DNA of 64,000 bases from Dyella mobilis (lineage in GTDB: Bacteria; Pseudomonadota; Gammaproteobacteria; Xanthomonadales; Rhodanobacteraceae), in contig NZ_JADIKF010000033.1 of assembly GCF_016904945.1 (NCBI RefSeq), forward strand, positions 62,001 to 126,000, in the 5' to 3' direction. The notes under the pieces are model-generated. The model ran no database searches and was not told where the DNA came from. It saw only the letters and a program-made list of their open reading frames with translations. How positions within the stretch are numbered: position 1 is the first letter of the stretch; every line of letters starts with the position of its first letter. The translations under genes were made by a program, and so were the position numbers. Shown piece after piece: positions 41,501 to 49,113 of this stretch.

Positions 41501-42012
41501 TGGATGGCTACGAGTTGACAGAGCAATTGCGCGCCCGGGGCGCGCGAATACCCATTCTCGCCGTAACCGCAACGGCGTTGACCAGCGAAAAGCAGCATTG
41601 CAAGCAGTCGGGCATCAACGACCTGCTGCTCAAGCCACTGTCGCTGGAGGTTCTGGATGAAGCGATGTCGCGCCATCTGGTGCAACCCGCGCGGCCGCCG
41701 GTTGCGCCGGTAAAGGCCAAATGGGCGGGCAAATACCCGGAAAAGGTCTGCCGTATCTTCGTGGAGTCGGGCACGCGCGATCTGCAGACCATCCTCGACG
41801 CGGCAAGGGTCCGCGATACGGAAACCTTGCTGGCGCGCGTCCACTCCTTGAAAGGCGCGTTGCTGATGCTGGGAGAGCACGAAGCCGCCGCCGAATGCCT
41901 GGAGCTGGAAAAGCGGATCGGCGCCGAAGGTATCGCCGCCGCCCGTGCCGGTGTCGACCAGTTGGAAATGACCATGCGAGAGCTGCTGCGCCGCTACGCC
42001 GAATACCTCTGA
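38569..42012 (+). CDS. Hybrid sensor histidine kinase with receiver and HPt
   Basis: An 1147-residue phosphorelay kinase in the inner membrane. Two transmembrane helices (about residues 31-52 and 367-390) bracket a periplasmic sensor of about 315 residues with no recognised ligand motif. Then come a PAS-like segment (SEELNRTVIETSPVGLCVI, near 410), the kinase core with H-box SHEIRTPLNG (H558), N-, G-boxes (NNLVSNAVKFTESG, GSGLGLAL), a degenerate receiver-like domain near 785-900, a true receiver (VLLVDDNPVN; phospho-acceptor D972 in LTDINMPHMDGYE) and an HPt with H1092 in RVHSLKGALLMLG. The layout resembles RcsC/BvgS. No partner response regulator is adjacent, so its output is unknown. ATG 38569 has only a CGGA upstream. 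Confidence 0.92.
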   Translation: MTKSEPVYDQRPTGQRDISALEHHQRRLSYGGGAFLSVVIVLILITSILLSINDYKSDQLDDFRKAKLALDSAFVQRDAGYVRTLNMIEYAWQNKSSELIAEGDKELPGFIEHDNEAIIKASDGGVPWLVMADGIDAWPKEKIDRYLGLVRELSVINGTSLTIRGNRPITVTSFYDPDEVLFAFGNRLGEAGFKPVQKSGNKSALFTKSVVPDIDFSNSQQLQDLHKGNPILPFYGEGLPKVASSLTVNPLTGAPAIAGTMVAMDGDTPIGAFVAYEPIEPFVNQLRAISDQELAVVTDDGKVVFGSGSEAANQAIAASMKPLLVVQPNADRTAVYHIGGRFYIARRLAGTDWTLVHAYSWSDVLHGKRIPILVAMALAALLLATLWLLLIRQYQTVFAPAMSRAKRVYQSEELNRTVIETSPVGLCVIATKDASPLLQNDIVRSYAAAMSDPGAAFYKQLLRDFAKAKDTLNDRPEAREFGFTLSETEKGGARHLLVAALPIVYQNRPALFCVLRDVTARIELEENLLRARHDSEQAKLAAESASRAKTSFVATMSHEIRTPLNGILGHLELLARSHLEPSQRERLGRIRLSADALLGIISDILDFSRIEAGQLDIDPVPFELRPLIEQTALLYAPAAQRKGLKLYYSVEAGLAESYVADAHRIRQILNNLVSNAVKFTESGRVVLRVRSVPLHGSDSARLRFEVIDSGIGMTEEQRKQIFQPFSQADASISRRFGGSGLGLALCQELGELMGGLIEVQSTLSVGSVFSFELPLTVDEFVQPAGAAPLAGSRIALLSLAAEWRAEIEGLLSGWGAEVMVAALPSELDADWVRQADALVIFGAGQAWSADEEDVLLAGARRIVKASMDGPLLPEWQDGLCLISCYSSPTLLAALQEPEPDIDLPIDEATYQHSENAVAERHGSVLLVDDNPVNRELIQQQLEILGYTVDAAEDGTTALRLWHEGRYDIVLTDINMPHMDGYELTEQLRARGARIPILAVTATALTSEKQHCKQSGINDLLLKPLSLEVLDEAMSRHLVQPARPPVAPVKAKWAGKYPEKVCRIFVESGTRDLQTILDAARVRDTETLLARVHSLKGALLMLGEHEAAAECLELEKRIGAEGIAAARAGVDQLEMTMRELLRRYAEYL

Positions 42013-42072
42013 GAGCTTGCGCACGCACGCTCGCGGCTCGCCCACAGCCAGGCTGTTGAGTCTGACCGAAGT

Positions 42073-42091
42073 CCAGGGATAAGCTCCCTGG
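42073..42091 (+). promoter_or_regulatory. Hairpin abutting the copL start codon
   Basis: CCAGGGA-TAAGC-TCCCTGG, a perfect 7-bp stem ending 2 nt before the copL ATG at 42094. It occupies the position where a ribosome site would be, and no free GGAG is visible, so it could limit copL translation. Confidence 0.5.
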
Positions 42092-42093
42092 CC

Positions 42094-42477
42094 ATGTCCT
42101 CCTCGTCTCCTGTCGCCTGCATCCGATCCTCGCGCCTCGTGCGCGTGCTGGCGATGTTTGCGTGGGTGATGCTGGTTGGCGTGTCGTTGCCGGCCACTGC
42201 CATGGCATCGTCCGATCACGCGCCTGCAACGATGAGTTCGATGGCAGGTCATGGCATGACCCACCATTCGGTGTCGGGTGCGCATCGGCAGGACGACTGC
42301 TGCGGCAACCCCGCCCATCCCGCGTGTCACTGCGACGCCGCCTGCGGCAGCCTGCTGCTGCCAGCCTTGCCGGCATGGCCGGGCGGTACTGCGCTTGCCG
42401 TCAACTACGCTCCGTTTCATGGCCGCATGGCGCCTACGCCGCCGCTGCTGCCTCCCTTGCGGCCACCCGCCGCCTGA
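42094..42477 (+). CDS. copL: CopL-like copper-responsive leader protein
   Basis: A 127-residue secreted, metal-ligand-rich protein directly upstream of copA, the position of Xanthomonas copL, which is needed for copper-inducible copAB expression. It has an N-terminal signal sequence (SRLVRVLAMFAWVMLVGV), then a His/Met-rich segment (MSSMAGHGMTHHS) and a Cys cluster DDCCGNPAHPACHCDAACG (near residues 69-87) suited to Cu binding. A Pro-rich C-terminal tail (PTPPLLPPLRPPAA) follows. Related short Cys-rich proteins upstream of copper genes may work as sensing upstream ORFs; whether this one does is inference. It lies 83 nt before copA, with a hairpin between. Confidence 0.85.
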   Translation: MSSSSPVACIRSSRLVRVLAMFAWVMLVGVSLPATAMASSDHAPATMSSMAGHGMTHHSVSGAHRQDDCCGNPAHPACHCDAACGSLLLPALPAWPGGTALAVNYAPFHGRMAPTPPLLPPLRPPAA

Positions 42478-42499
42478 TCGCTCCAAGCGTGCTCTCCGG

Positions 42500-42525
42500 G
42501 CCCGTCAGGCGTTTTTGACGCGGGC
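42500..42525 (+). other. Hairpin between copL and copA
   Basis: GCCCG-TCA (42500-42507) pairs with TGA-(CG bulge)-CGGGC (42516-42525) around a loop that contains GTTTTT. Read-through into copA may depend on it. Moderate stability only. Confidence 0.4.
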
Positions 42526-42560
42526 GGCGCCGGCTATTCCGCCATACGTGGAGTGATCCC

Positions 42561-44318
42561 ATGAACGTGTTTTATCCGCCGTCTCCGGCCGACCTGTCGC
42601 GGCGGCGATTCGTGCAGGGCGTAGCCCTGGGCGGGGCCGTGGCTGCGCTCGGCTTGGGCAAGCCCACGCCTGCCTTCGCCCTGCAAAATACTTCCGCGTC
42701 CGGCGATTTGTCGGGCAGCGACTTCCTGCTCGAAGTGGGGCAAACCGCCGTCAATTACACGGGCCGGCCCGCCAAGGCCACGACCGTCAATGGCAGCCTG
42801 CCCGGCCCTGTGCTGCGCTGGAAAGAAGGCGACACCGTGCGCCTGCGGGTGGCCAATCGCCTGCGCGTGCCCACCTCGATTCATTGGCATGGGATCGTGC
42901 TGCCGTTCCAGATGGACGGCGTACCTGGCATCAGCTTCAATGGCATTCCGCCGGGAGAAACGTTCCTCTATGAGTTCCGGCTGAGGCAATCGGGCACGTA
43001 TTGGTACCACGCTCATTCCGGCTATCAGGAACAGACCGGCTTGTACGGCGCCATGGTGATCGAGCCTGCAGGCGGCGAGCGCGTGGCCGTCGATCGCGAC
43101 TACGTGGTCATGCTCAACGACTGGACCGACGATCATCCGGCCAACATCTTCGCGCGCCTGAAAACGCGCAGCGATTACTACAACACCGCGCAGCCGACCG
43201 TGGCGGATTTCATGCGCGATGCGCACCGGGTAGGGCTGCGCGAAGCGTTTGCCATGCGCAAGATGTGGAACAGCATGCGCATGAACCCGACCGACCTCAG
43301 CGACGTATCGGCCTATACCTACACCTATCTGCTCAACGGTCACGCGCCGGCGGGCAATTGGACCGGGCTGTTCAAGCCGGGAGAAAAGCTGCGCTTGCGT
43401 TTCATCAACGGCTCGGCGATGACGATATTCGACGTGCGGATTCCGGGTTTGAAGATGACCGTGGTCAGCGCCGACGGCCAGGAGGTGGAGCCGGTCGATA
43501 TCGATGAATTTCGCGTCGCACCGGCGGAAACCTACGACGTCATCGTCACGCCGCAGGAAGATCGCGCCTACACCTTGTTTGCGCAATCGATCGACCGCAG
43601 CGGTTACGCGCGCGGCACCCTCGCGCCGCGCCCAGGCATGGAGGCCGACGTGCCGGCGATGGACAAGCGCGTGTGGCTGGGCATGCAGGACATGATGGGC
43701 GCGATGCCGTCCAGCCCCCACGTTGCCGGCGGCATGCACGAGATGCCTGACATGCCCGGTATGAGCAGCATGGACATGCCGATGCACGATACGTCCGCAA
43801 CGGCACCGGCAGCGCCGCTCAAGACCGGCCCCGACGTGGATATGCGCATTGCGCATCCGCGCAGCAACCTCGACGATCCGGGTGTGGGCTTGCGCGACAA
43901 CGGACGGCGTGTGCTCACGTATGCGGATCTGCACACCGTCGGCGGCCCGATCGACAAGCGCATGCCGGAAAGGGACATCACCCTGCGCCTGACCGGCAAC
44001 ATGGAGCGCTATAGCTGGTCCTTCGACGGCGTGACATTTTCGGATGCCGCTCCGATACGCTTCAATTCCGGAGAGCGGCTGCGAATCGTCTTGATCAACG
44101 ACACCATGATGAATCATCCGATTCATTTGCATGGAATGTGGAGCGAAGTCGAAAACGTCGACGGGCAATTCCAGGTGCGCAAGCACACCGTCAACGTGCA
44201 ACCGGGGCAGCAGGTCAGCTACGCGGTGACCGCGGATAACCCCGGGCGATGGGCATACCACTGCCACGTGCTGTTTCACATGGAGGCGGGCATGTTTCGC
44301 GAGGTGGTGGTGGCATGA
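42561..44318 (+). CDS. copA: Multicopper oxidase CopA
   Basis: A periplasmic multicopper oxidase of 585 residues that oxidises or sequesters Cu(I). It carries a twin-arginine signal (SRRRFVQGVALGG near residues 14-26), so it is exported folded with its copper. All four copper motifs are present: HWHG (near 108), WYHAHSG (near 149), HPIHLHGMW (near 519) and HCHVLFHMEAGM (near 568). A Met/His-rich loop (GGMHEMPDMPGMSSMDMPMH, near 395-415) is the CopA-specific copper store. Its TGA overlaps the copB ATG. Together with copL and copB it forms a Xanthomonas/Pseudomonas-style resistance operon. Confidence 0.96.
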   Translation: MNVFYPPSPADLSRRRFVQGVALGGAVAALGLGKPTPAFALQNTSASGDLSGSDFLLEVGQTAVNYTGRPAKATTVNGSLPGPVLRWKEGDTVRLRVANRLRVPTSIHWHGIVLPFQMDGVPGISFNGIPPGETFLYEFRLRQSGTYWYHAHSGYQEQTGLYGAMVIEPAGGERVAVDRDYVVMLNDWTDDHPANIFARLKTRSDYYNTAQPTVADFMRDAHRVGLREAFAMRKMWNSMRMNPTDLSDVSAYTYTYLLNGHAPAGNWTGLFKPGEKLRLRFINGSAMTIFDVRIPGLKMTVVSADGQEVEPVDIDEFRVAPAETYDVIVTPQEDRAYTLFAQSIDRSGYARGTLAPRPGMEADVPAMDKRVWLGMQDMMGAMPSSPHVAGGMHEMPDMPGMSSMDMPMHDTSATAPAAPLKTGPDVDMRIAHPRSNLDDPGVGLRDNGRRVLTYADLHTVGGPIDKRMPERDITLRLTGNMERYSWSFDGVTFSDAAPIRFNSGERLRIVLINDTMMNHPIHLHGMWSEVENVDGQFQVRKHTVNVQPGQQVSYAVTADNPGRWAYHCHVLFHMEAGMFREVVVA

Positions 44319-45124
44319 GCGCCTTCACGTGTTCGCACGCCACGTTCCGCTGCGCTTGGCTGGCGTTGGCATGCCTCGCCGCACCGGTTCTGGCATCGGC
44401 ACAGGATTCGGCCATGAGCATGCCCATGCCTGCTACGCCTTCGCTGTTGCCTGCATCGGGCAACGTGTCCATGCAGGGCATGGAGATGAACGACAACGCC
44501 TCGCACGCCAGCTTGCTGATCGACCAGTTGGAATACACGGACGGCTACGGTGGCCGCGGCCCCGCCTGGGAAGCCGAGGCGTGGTACGGCAACGACAATG
44601 ACAAAGCATGGCTGCGCAGCGAAGGCGAGGGCAGTGCCGGACGCATCGATAATGGCGACGTCGAGGCATTCTGGAATCACTCCGTGTCGGCTTTTTGGAG
44701 CACCCAGCTTGGCGTGCGGCATGATCTTGGACCGGGGCCTCAACGCAACTGGGCGGCTTTGGGCGTCGAGGGACTGGCCCCGTACTGGGTGGAACTGGAA
44801 GCCACCGCCTATGCCGGCGAGGGTGGCCGGCTTGCGGCACGCGTGCGAGCGGAATACACACTGCGCTTTACCCAGCGATGGATGCTGCAGCCGGAGTTCG
44901 AGATCAATCTTTACGATAAGGACGATCCGCAGAGGCAACTCGGCAGCGGCATTGCCGACTCCCAACTGGGCCTGCGGCTGCGCTACGAAATCAGCCGTCA
45001 ATTCGCCCCTTATCTTGGCGTGGTCTGGATACGTCGTTTCGGCGCTACCGCCGGGTACGCCCAGGCAGATCGGCAACCTGTCTTCGACCGGCAATTTGTC
45101 GCCGGCCTTCGCATCTGGTTTTAG
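44315..45124 (+). CDS. copB: Copper resistance protein CopB
   Basis: A 269-residue outer-membrane beta-barrel of the CopB/PcoB family. An N-terminal signal (LALACLAAPVLASAQ) is followed by a Met-rich stretch (MSMPMP, SMQGMEM) and then alternating beta-barrel-like strands (LIDQLEYTDG, ELEATAYAGEGGRLAARVRAEYTL) ending in an aromatic C-terminal residue (LRIWF), the usual Omp signature. It is short for the family (often 280-350) because the Met/His repeat region is brief. The ATG overlaps the copA stop at 44315-44318; cytochrome c begins 8 nt after it. Confidence 0.92.
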   Translation: MSAFTCSHATFRCAWLALACLAAPVLASAQDSAMSMPMPATPSLLPASGNVSMQGMEMNDNASHASLLIDQLEYTDGYGGRGPAWEAEAWYGNDNDKAWLRSEGEGSAGRIDNGDVEAFWNHSVSAFWSTQLGVRHDLGPGPQRNWAALGVEGLAPYWVELEATAYAGEGGRLAARVRAEYTLRFTQRWMLQPEFEINLYDKDDPQRQLGSGIADSQLGLRLRYEISRQFAPYLGVVWIRRFGATAGYAQADRQPVFDRQFVAGLRIWF

Positions 45125-45132
45125 GAGTCTTC

Positions 45133-45720
45133 ATGAAACATCGCATTGACTACCGCACCAGCCTCGGCGCCGGCATCGTCATCATCGCTCTGCTGGCTTA
45201 CGCCTACGCCTGGTCCGGCTTCTATGACGTGGGTGCCGATGTACCGCACCAGCCGCTTACCTATCGCTTTTTGACCATGGTGCGCGAGCGCTCCGTGCAG
45301 CGGCACGCCAAGGACATCGTGGTGCCCAAGCTGGACGATCCGGCGCTGATTTTGAAAGGGGCAGGGCAATATGCGGCCATGTGCACGGGCTGCCATCTCG
45401 CACCCGGCATGCATGAATCGGAACTCCGGGCCGGGCTTTATCCGCAGCCGCCAGAATTGTCCAAACGGGCCGTCGATCCGCGCGAGGCGTTCTGGGTCAT
45501 CAAGCACGGCATCAAGATGAGCGGCATGCCGGCCTGGGGCGCCACGCACGACGATCCCACCATTTGGAGCATGGTGGCTTTCCTGCAAAAGCTTCCCGGC
45601 ATGACACCGGCGCAATACCGCGACATCGTCGCCAAGGCGCCGCCGGATGACGACATGGACATGGATATGGGTGCGGACAAGGGCACCATGCACGACGGTA
45701 CGAGTTCTCCGGCGCACTGA
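45133..45720 (+). CDS. c-type cytochrome with metal-binding tail
   Basis: A 195-residue class I cytochrome c, membrane-anchored by an N-terminal helix (LGAGIVIIALLAYAYAW). The haem site is CTGCH (C84, C87, H88) and the distal Met is in KMSGMPAWG near 131. The C-terminus is unusually Asp/Met-rich (DDDMDMDMGADKGTMHD), a plausible copper site. It lies 8 nt after copB, so it is probably co-transcribed; a role as electron partner of CopA or in copper handling is inferred from context. It ends 80 nt before the TauE-family gene. Confidence 0.9.
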   Translation: MKHRIDYRTSLGAGIVIIALLAYAYAWSGFYDVGADVPHQPLTYRFLTMVRERSVQRHAKDIVVPKLDDPALILKGAGQYAAMCTGCHLAPGMHESELRAGLYPQPPELSKRAVDPREAFWVIKHGIKMSGMPAWGATHDDPTIWSMVAFLQKLPGMTPAQYRDIVAKAPPDDDMDMDMGADKGTMHDGTSSPAH

Positions 45721-45800
45721 GCGCAATAGCCCGGACGTGGCGGCGGCGTTCGTAGCTTGGAGTCGAAAAACGGGGCGCAGCTGCGCTAAGGTGCCCGCCC

Positions 45801-46577
45801 ATGGACCTATCGTTGCTGCACCCTTTGCTTGCCGTGTTGTGCGGATCGCTGGTCGGCTTTTCGCTTGCGCTGATCGGGGGCGGCGGATCGATCCTGGCGG
45901 TGCCAATGCTGCTTTACGTCGTGGGCATTCACGATCCGCACACCGCCATCGGCACCAGTGCTCTGGCCGTGGCAAGCAATGCCTTTGCCAATCTGATTCC
46001 TCACGCCAGGGCCGGCCACGTGCGCTGGCCGGTGGCACTGACATTTGCCGCAACCGGCGCAGTCGGTGCGCTTGCCGGTTCCACCCTGGGCAAGATTATC
46101 GACGGCCACCGCCTGCTGGTGCTGTTCGCCTTGGCCATGCTGGTGATTGCCGCGGTGATGCTACGGGGACGCAGCCGGCACGACGGCAGCGGCTATCCGC
46201 GCAAGTGGATGTTTCCGCGCCTGGCCGCAGTGGGGCTGGGGGCCGGAAGCCTGGCGGGATTCTTCGGCATCGGCGGCGGGTTCCTGATCGTTCCGGGATT
46301 GGTGTTCGCTAGCGGCATGGCGATGATCGAGGCGATCGGTACGTCGCTGTTCTGCGTGGGAACGTTCGGCCTTACCGCAGCGCTCAACTATGCCTTTTCC
46401 GGCCTGGTCGATTGGCCGGTCGCGCTGGAGTTCATCGCCGGCGGTATTGCAGGGGGCTGGCTGGGTGCGCTGGGTGCTCAAAAATTGTCCAAAAAGCGCG
46501 GCGCGTTGACCGTTCTTTTTGCGGCCGTGATCGTGTCGGTCGCCCTTTTCATGCTGGCAAAAAGCTTGCTTCACTAG
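45801..46577 (+). CDS. TauE/SafE-family membrane permease
   Basis: A 258-residue polytopic inner-membrane protein with about eight hydrophobic segments. The two half-repeats show the family pattern: GGGGSILAVPMLLYVVG near residues 28-45 and FFGIGGGFLIVPGLVF near 155. Such proteins move sulfite, sulfonates or other organosulfur anions, mostly as exporters; the substrate here is not predictable. Next to copper genes it could relate to sulfur-ligand chemistry, but that is a guess. AAGG at about 45788-45791 is a weak ribosome site for ATG 45801. Confidence 0.85.
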   Translation: MDLSLLHPLLAVLCGSLVGFSLALIGGGGSILAVPMLLYVVGIHDPHTAIGTSALAVASNAFANLIPHARAGHVRWPVALTFAATGAVGALAGSTLGKIIDGHRLLVLFALAMLVIAAVMLRGRSRHDGSGYPRKWMFPRLAAVGLGAGSLAGFFGIGGGFLIVPGLVFASGMAMIEAIGTSLFCVGTFGLTAALNYAFSGLVDWPVALEFIAGGIAGGWLGALGAQKLSKKRGALTVLFAAVIVSVALFMLAKSLLH

Positions 46578-46638
46578 GTTTCCGACCCCTCCGGGTACGA
46601 TTGAACGCATCTTTTACAGGTTTTTTTGCGTTTGCTAG

Positions 46639-46667
46639 TTGGCGACGCCACAAATTTCCCCTACATT
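46639..46667 (+). promoter_or_regulatory. Putative promoter of the HU-like gene
   Basis: TTGGCG (46639-46644), 17 nt, TACATT (46662-46667), four of six matches in each hexamer. The predicted start near 46674 leaves a leader of about 43 nt. Confidence 0.4.
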
Positions 46668-46716
46668 TCAGCTCGCCGAGAGGCATTTCAACAATCCAAT
46701 AACGATGGGGTAGTCC

Positions 46717-47085
46717 ATGGCAAAGAAGGCAGCAAAAGGCAAGACGGCATCCAAAGCCGCCGCAGCTCCCAAGCCGATCAAGGAAGCACTGAGCAAGTCC
46801 GCTCTGGTTGCACACCTGGCCGAAGCCACTGAAGTTGCTTCCAAGGATGTGCGCGCTGTGCTTTCCGCTCTCGAAGGCGTCGTGCATGCGTCGGTCCACA
46901 AGAAGGGCGCCGGTATGTTCACCCTGCCGGGCCTGCTGAAGATCACCGCTGTCAGCGTTCCGGCCAAGCCGAAGCGCAAGGGCATCAACCCCTTCACCAA
47001 GGAAGAGCAGTGGTTCGCTGCAAAGCCCGCCACGGTGAAGGTGAAGATCCGTCCGCTGAAGAAGCTCAAGGACGCTGCAGTCTGA
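46717..47085 (+). CDS. HU-like DNA-binding protein with lysine-rich tail
   Basis: A 122-residue HU/IHF-family protein. A basic, histone-tail-like N-terminus (AKKAAKGKTASKAAAAPKP, residues 2-20) precedes the HU fold (SKSALVAHLAEATEVASKDV, VLSALEGVVHASVHKKGAG). The DNA-binding arm region reads KPKRKGINPFTKEEQWFAAKPA, where HU has RNPQTGEEI, so the arm keeps the NP(F/Q)T element. It is probably a nucleoid protein; paralogues with similar tails are common in Xanthomonadales. Its own promoter appears to be at 46639-46667. An 11-bp hairpin follows the stop. Confidence 0.9.
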   Translation: MAKKAAKGKTASKAAAAPKPIKEALSKSALVAHLAEATEVASKDVRAVLSALEGVVHASVHKKGAGMFTLPGLLKITAVSVPAKPKRKGINPFTKEEQWFAAKPATVKVKIRPLKKLKDAAV

Positions 47086-47091
47086 TCCTTG

Positions 47092-47118
47092 CGTCGAGCC
47101 GGATTTTCCGGCTCGACG
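47092..47118 (+). terminator. 11-bp hairpin after the HU-like gene
   Basis: CGTCGAGCCGG (47092-47102), loop ATTTT, CCGGCTCGACG (47108-47118): perfect 11-bp stem. No T-tract follows, yet its position 7 nt after the stop and its strength suggest a transcript end or mRNA stabiliser; it also fits the convergent methyltransferase gene. Confidence 0.55.
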
Positions 47119-47192
47119 GCCTCGGGGTGCGTTACCGCAAGGTGCGCACCCCGGTCTTGCGTCGCCATCGTCCGCCGTGACGGGAGTGATGC

Positions 47193-47879
47193 TTACGCTT
47201 TCTGCGCCGTAAAAATCACCGAGGCCGGTTTGCCTGTACTCGGATGCAGGGGTTCCTGCACTTGGCACAGCTGCCATCCCGCGCTCACAAATAGCGCTAT
47301 CCAGCTCGATAGCGTTCTGAAGTACCACGGGGCGGGCGAAGGGAAGGCATCGCCGAATCCTGCCCACGATTCTAATCGCCAGCCATCCGCGTAGGCACGT
47401 TCGCCGCAGGCCATCAGCGGGTGCACCGTCTGTACGATCAGTCGGCCGTTTTCTTCCAGCAACGCCGGTAGAGACCTCAGCAACGGCGCGACGGATTCCT
47501 CGCCCAGCAGCGCAAAATTGCAGACCAGCGTATCGGCCTTGAGCTCCAGCCGACTGGCAATGATGTCTTCATAAGAGGCCACCTGAAATTCGCCGCCGGC
47601 TTCGCGGGCCTGATCGATCAATGCCGGCACGGCATCGATGCCGGTAGCACGTATGCCTCGTGCCGCCAGCGCGCGCACCAGCCAGCCTTCGCCGCAGCCG
47701 ATGTCCAGCACTGTACGCGGTTGCCTGGCGACGACGGCATCCAGGATGGCCTGGTTCGTCACCAGGCGCCGGCTTTCGATGGCGTTCGTGCGTACTGCAC
47801 GTGTCCACGCTTTGGCATTTTTTCCCCAACTTTGCAGAACGATGGCTTCATCAGCACAGGGAAAATCGTTATCCGGCAT
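47193..47879 (-). CDS. Class I SAM-dependent methyltransferase
   Basis: A 228-residue methyltransferase. Motif I is VLDIGCGEGWL (near residues 57-67), the motif II acidic residue is in ATGIDAVPALID near 80, and motif III-like ADTLVCNFALLGEE is near 115. The C-terminal half (RLIVQTVHPLMACGERAYADGW) resembles small-molecule or quinone/lipid methyltransferases. The substrate is unknown. It begins at ATG 47879. It converges with the HU-like gene; nothing on the same strand nearby suggests a pathway. Confidence 0.87.
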   Translation of the reverse strand: MPDNDFPCADEAIVLQSWGKNAKAWTRAVRTNAIESRRLVTNQAILDAVVARQPRTVLDIGCGEGWLVRALAARGIRATGIDAVPALIDQAREAGGEFQVASYEDIIASRLELKADTLVCNFALLGEESVAPLLRSLPALLEENGRLIVQTVHPLMACGERAYADGWRLESWAGFGDAFPSPAPWYFRTLSSWIALFVSAGWQLCQVQEPLHPSTGKPASVIFTAQKA

Positions 47880-48242
47880 GGGAGGTATCGCCAGTCATGG
47901 GTGGTGTATGCAAGGGGGCTCGTCCATGCAACGGGATGTCATCGGCAAAAGGCATTCGCGGCGCCGAGATCAAAACCCTCGTCAGGACAGACACCCGCAG
48001 CACTGTAATTCAGGGCAGTCTGAACTACTTTTGGGCAAGCCTCCAGCAAGATCGCGCCCTTTGCGTGCGTCTCTTTCCTCCACGGGAGGCTTCCGCAGCG
48101 AAGCGCCTCGTGGTATTACGCGATCAGCCATCGCCATGGATCGCGGCATGGCCTCCGGGGGACAAAGACGTCGCAATAAAGAAATACGCAGCAAACCTCG
48201 CTTTGCGTGTGCGCTCTTCATTTCTATTGATCGGAGACAACC
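47880..48242. other. 363-bp intergenic region before aqpZ
   Basis: Upstream region shared by the methyltransferase (leftward) and aqpZ (rightward). Short frames here have no protein-like features. I see a small hairpin TTCAG-GGCAGT-CTGAA (about 48011-48026), the stem at 48081-48112, and an AT-richer stretch just before aqpZ (about 48170-48195). No known regulatory motif recognised. Confidence 0.4.
48081..48112 (+). other. Imperfect hairpin in the aqpZ leader
   Basis: CAC...GTG outer pairs with GAGGCTTC (48086-48093) opposite GAAG-CG-CCTC (48100-48109) form a long bulged stem. It lies about 130 nt before aqpZ, so it would be in the leader if transcription starts upstream. Confidence 0.35.
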
Positions 48243-48977
48243 ATGTCCAAACGACTTAGTGCCGAGTTTTTCGGAACCTTCTGGCTAGTACTCGGCGGCT
48301 GCGGTGCGGCCGTCTTTTCGGCCGCCTATCCGGGGCTGGGTATCGGCTTTCTCGGTGTGGCGCTGGCCTTCGGCCTGACCGTGGTCACCATGGCCTATGC
48401 TTGTGCCGGGATTTCCGGCGCGCACTTCAATCCGGCAATTACCGTAGGGCTGTTCTTTGGCGGCCGTTTCAGCGGCAAGGACGTGATTCCCTACATCGTT
48501 TCGCAAGTGCTCGGGGCCGTGGCCGCCGCAGCGGTCATCTACGTGATTGCCAGCGGCAAACCGGGTTTTGATGCCACCGCCAGCGGCTTTGCTTCCAACG
48601 GCTACGGCGAGCACTCGCCCGGCGGGTATTCCCTGCTGGCCTGCATGGTGTGCGAATTCGTGCTCACTGCCATGTTCCTGATCGTCATCCACGGCGCAAC
48701 CGATCGCCGCGCTCCGGCAGGCTTCGGCCCCCTGGCCATCGGCCTTACCCTGACCGTGATTCACCTGATCAGCATCCCGGTCACCAACACCTCGGTGAAC
48801 CCCGCACGCAGCACTGGCGTGGCGCTGTTCCAGGGTACGTGGGCGGTGCATCAGCTGTGGATGTTCTGGCTTGTACCGCTGCTGGGCGGGGCCGTCGGCG
48901 GGCTCCTTTTCCGTAGCCTGCTGGCCGAAAACACCCCTCAGGTGGGTAGCGCATTGCCCGAGCCGGCAGCGGGCTGA
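48243..48977 (+). CDS. aqpZ: Aquaporin Z
   Basis: A 244-residue inner-membrane water channel. Both NPA motifs are present, HFNPAIT (N63) and SVNPARS (N186), with the constriction Arg right after the second. The opening [20 protein letters not shown] is typical of AqpZ, and six hydrophobic helices are visible. Selectivity for water over glycerol is expected from family, though the constriction His/Thr/Cys trio was not checked residue by residue. It has GGAGA at about 48233-48237. A good terminator lies 27 nt after the stop, so it is monocistronic. The last dozen residues form a short Pro/Ala tail. Confidence 0.96.
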   Translation: MSKRLSAEFFGTFWLVLGGCGAAVFSAAYPGLGIGFLGVALAFGLTVVTMAYACAGISGAHFNPAITVGLFFGGRFSGKDVIPYIVSQVLGAVAAAAVIYVIASGKPGFDATASGFASNGYGEHSPGGYSLLACMVCEFVLTAMFLIVIHGATDRRAPAGFGPLAIGLTLTVIHLISIPVTNTSVNPARSTGVALFQGTWAVHQLWMFWLVPLLGGAVGGLLFRSLLAENTPQVGSALPEPAAG

Positions 48978-49003
48978 CCGGCTGAATTCCCAGGCCGTTT
49001 CGA

Positions 49004-49037
49004 GGGGCTGTGCGGATAGATCGCACGGCCCCTTTTT
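49004..49037 (+). terminator. Intrinsic terminator after aqpZ
   Basis: GGGGCTGTGCG (49004-49014) pairs with CGCACGGCCCC (49022-49032), one wobble pair, 7-nt loop, followed by TTTTT (49033-49037). Strong canonical structure. Confidence 0.93.
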
Positions 49038-49113
49038 GCTGCTTGCAATGGAGGGCAATAGCCCCAACGATGCGATCGTCCGAGATGGCGGACAACCCGA
49101 TAGAGGTTTCCCG

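Noticed and set aside
48871..49113. A DedA-rhodanese start inside aqpZ
   Set aside because: It would run through aqpZ and its terminator; GTG 49114 has a better ribosome site.
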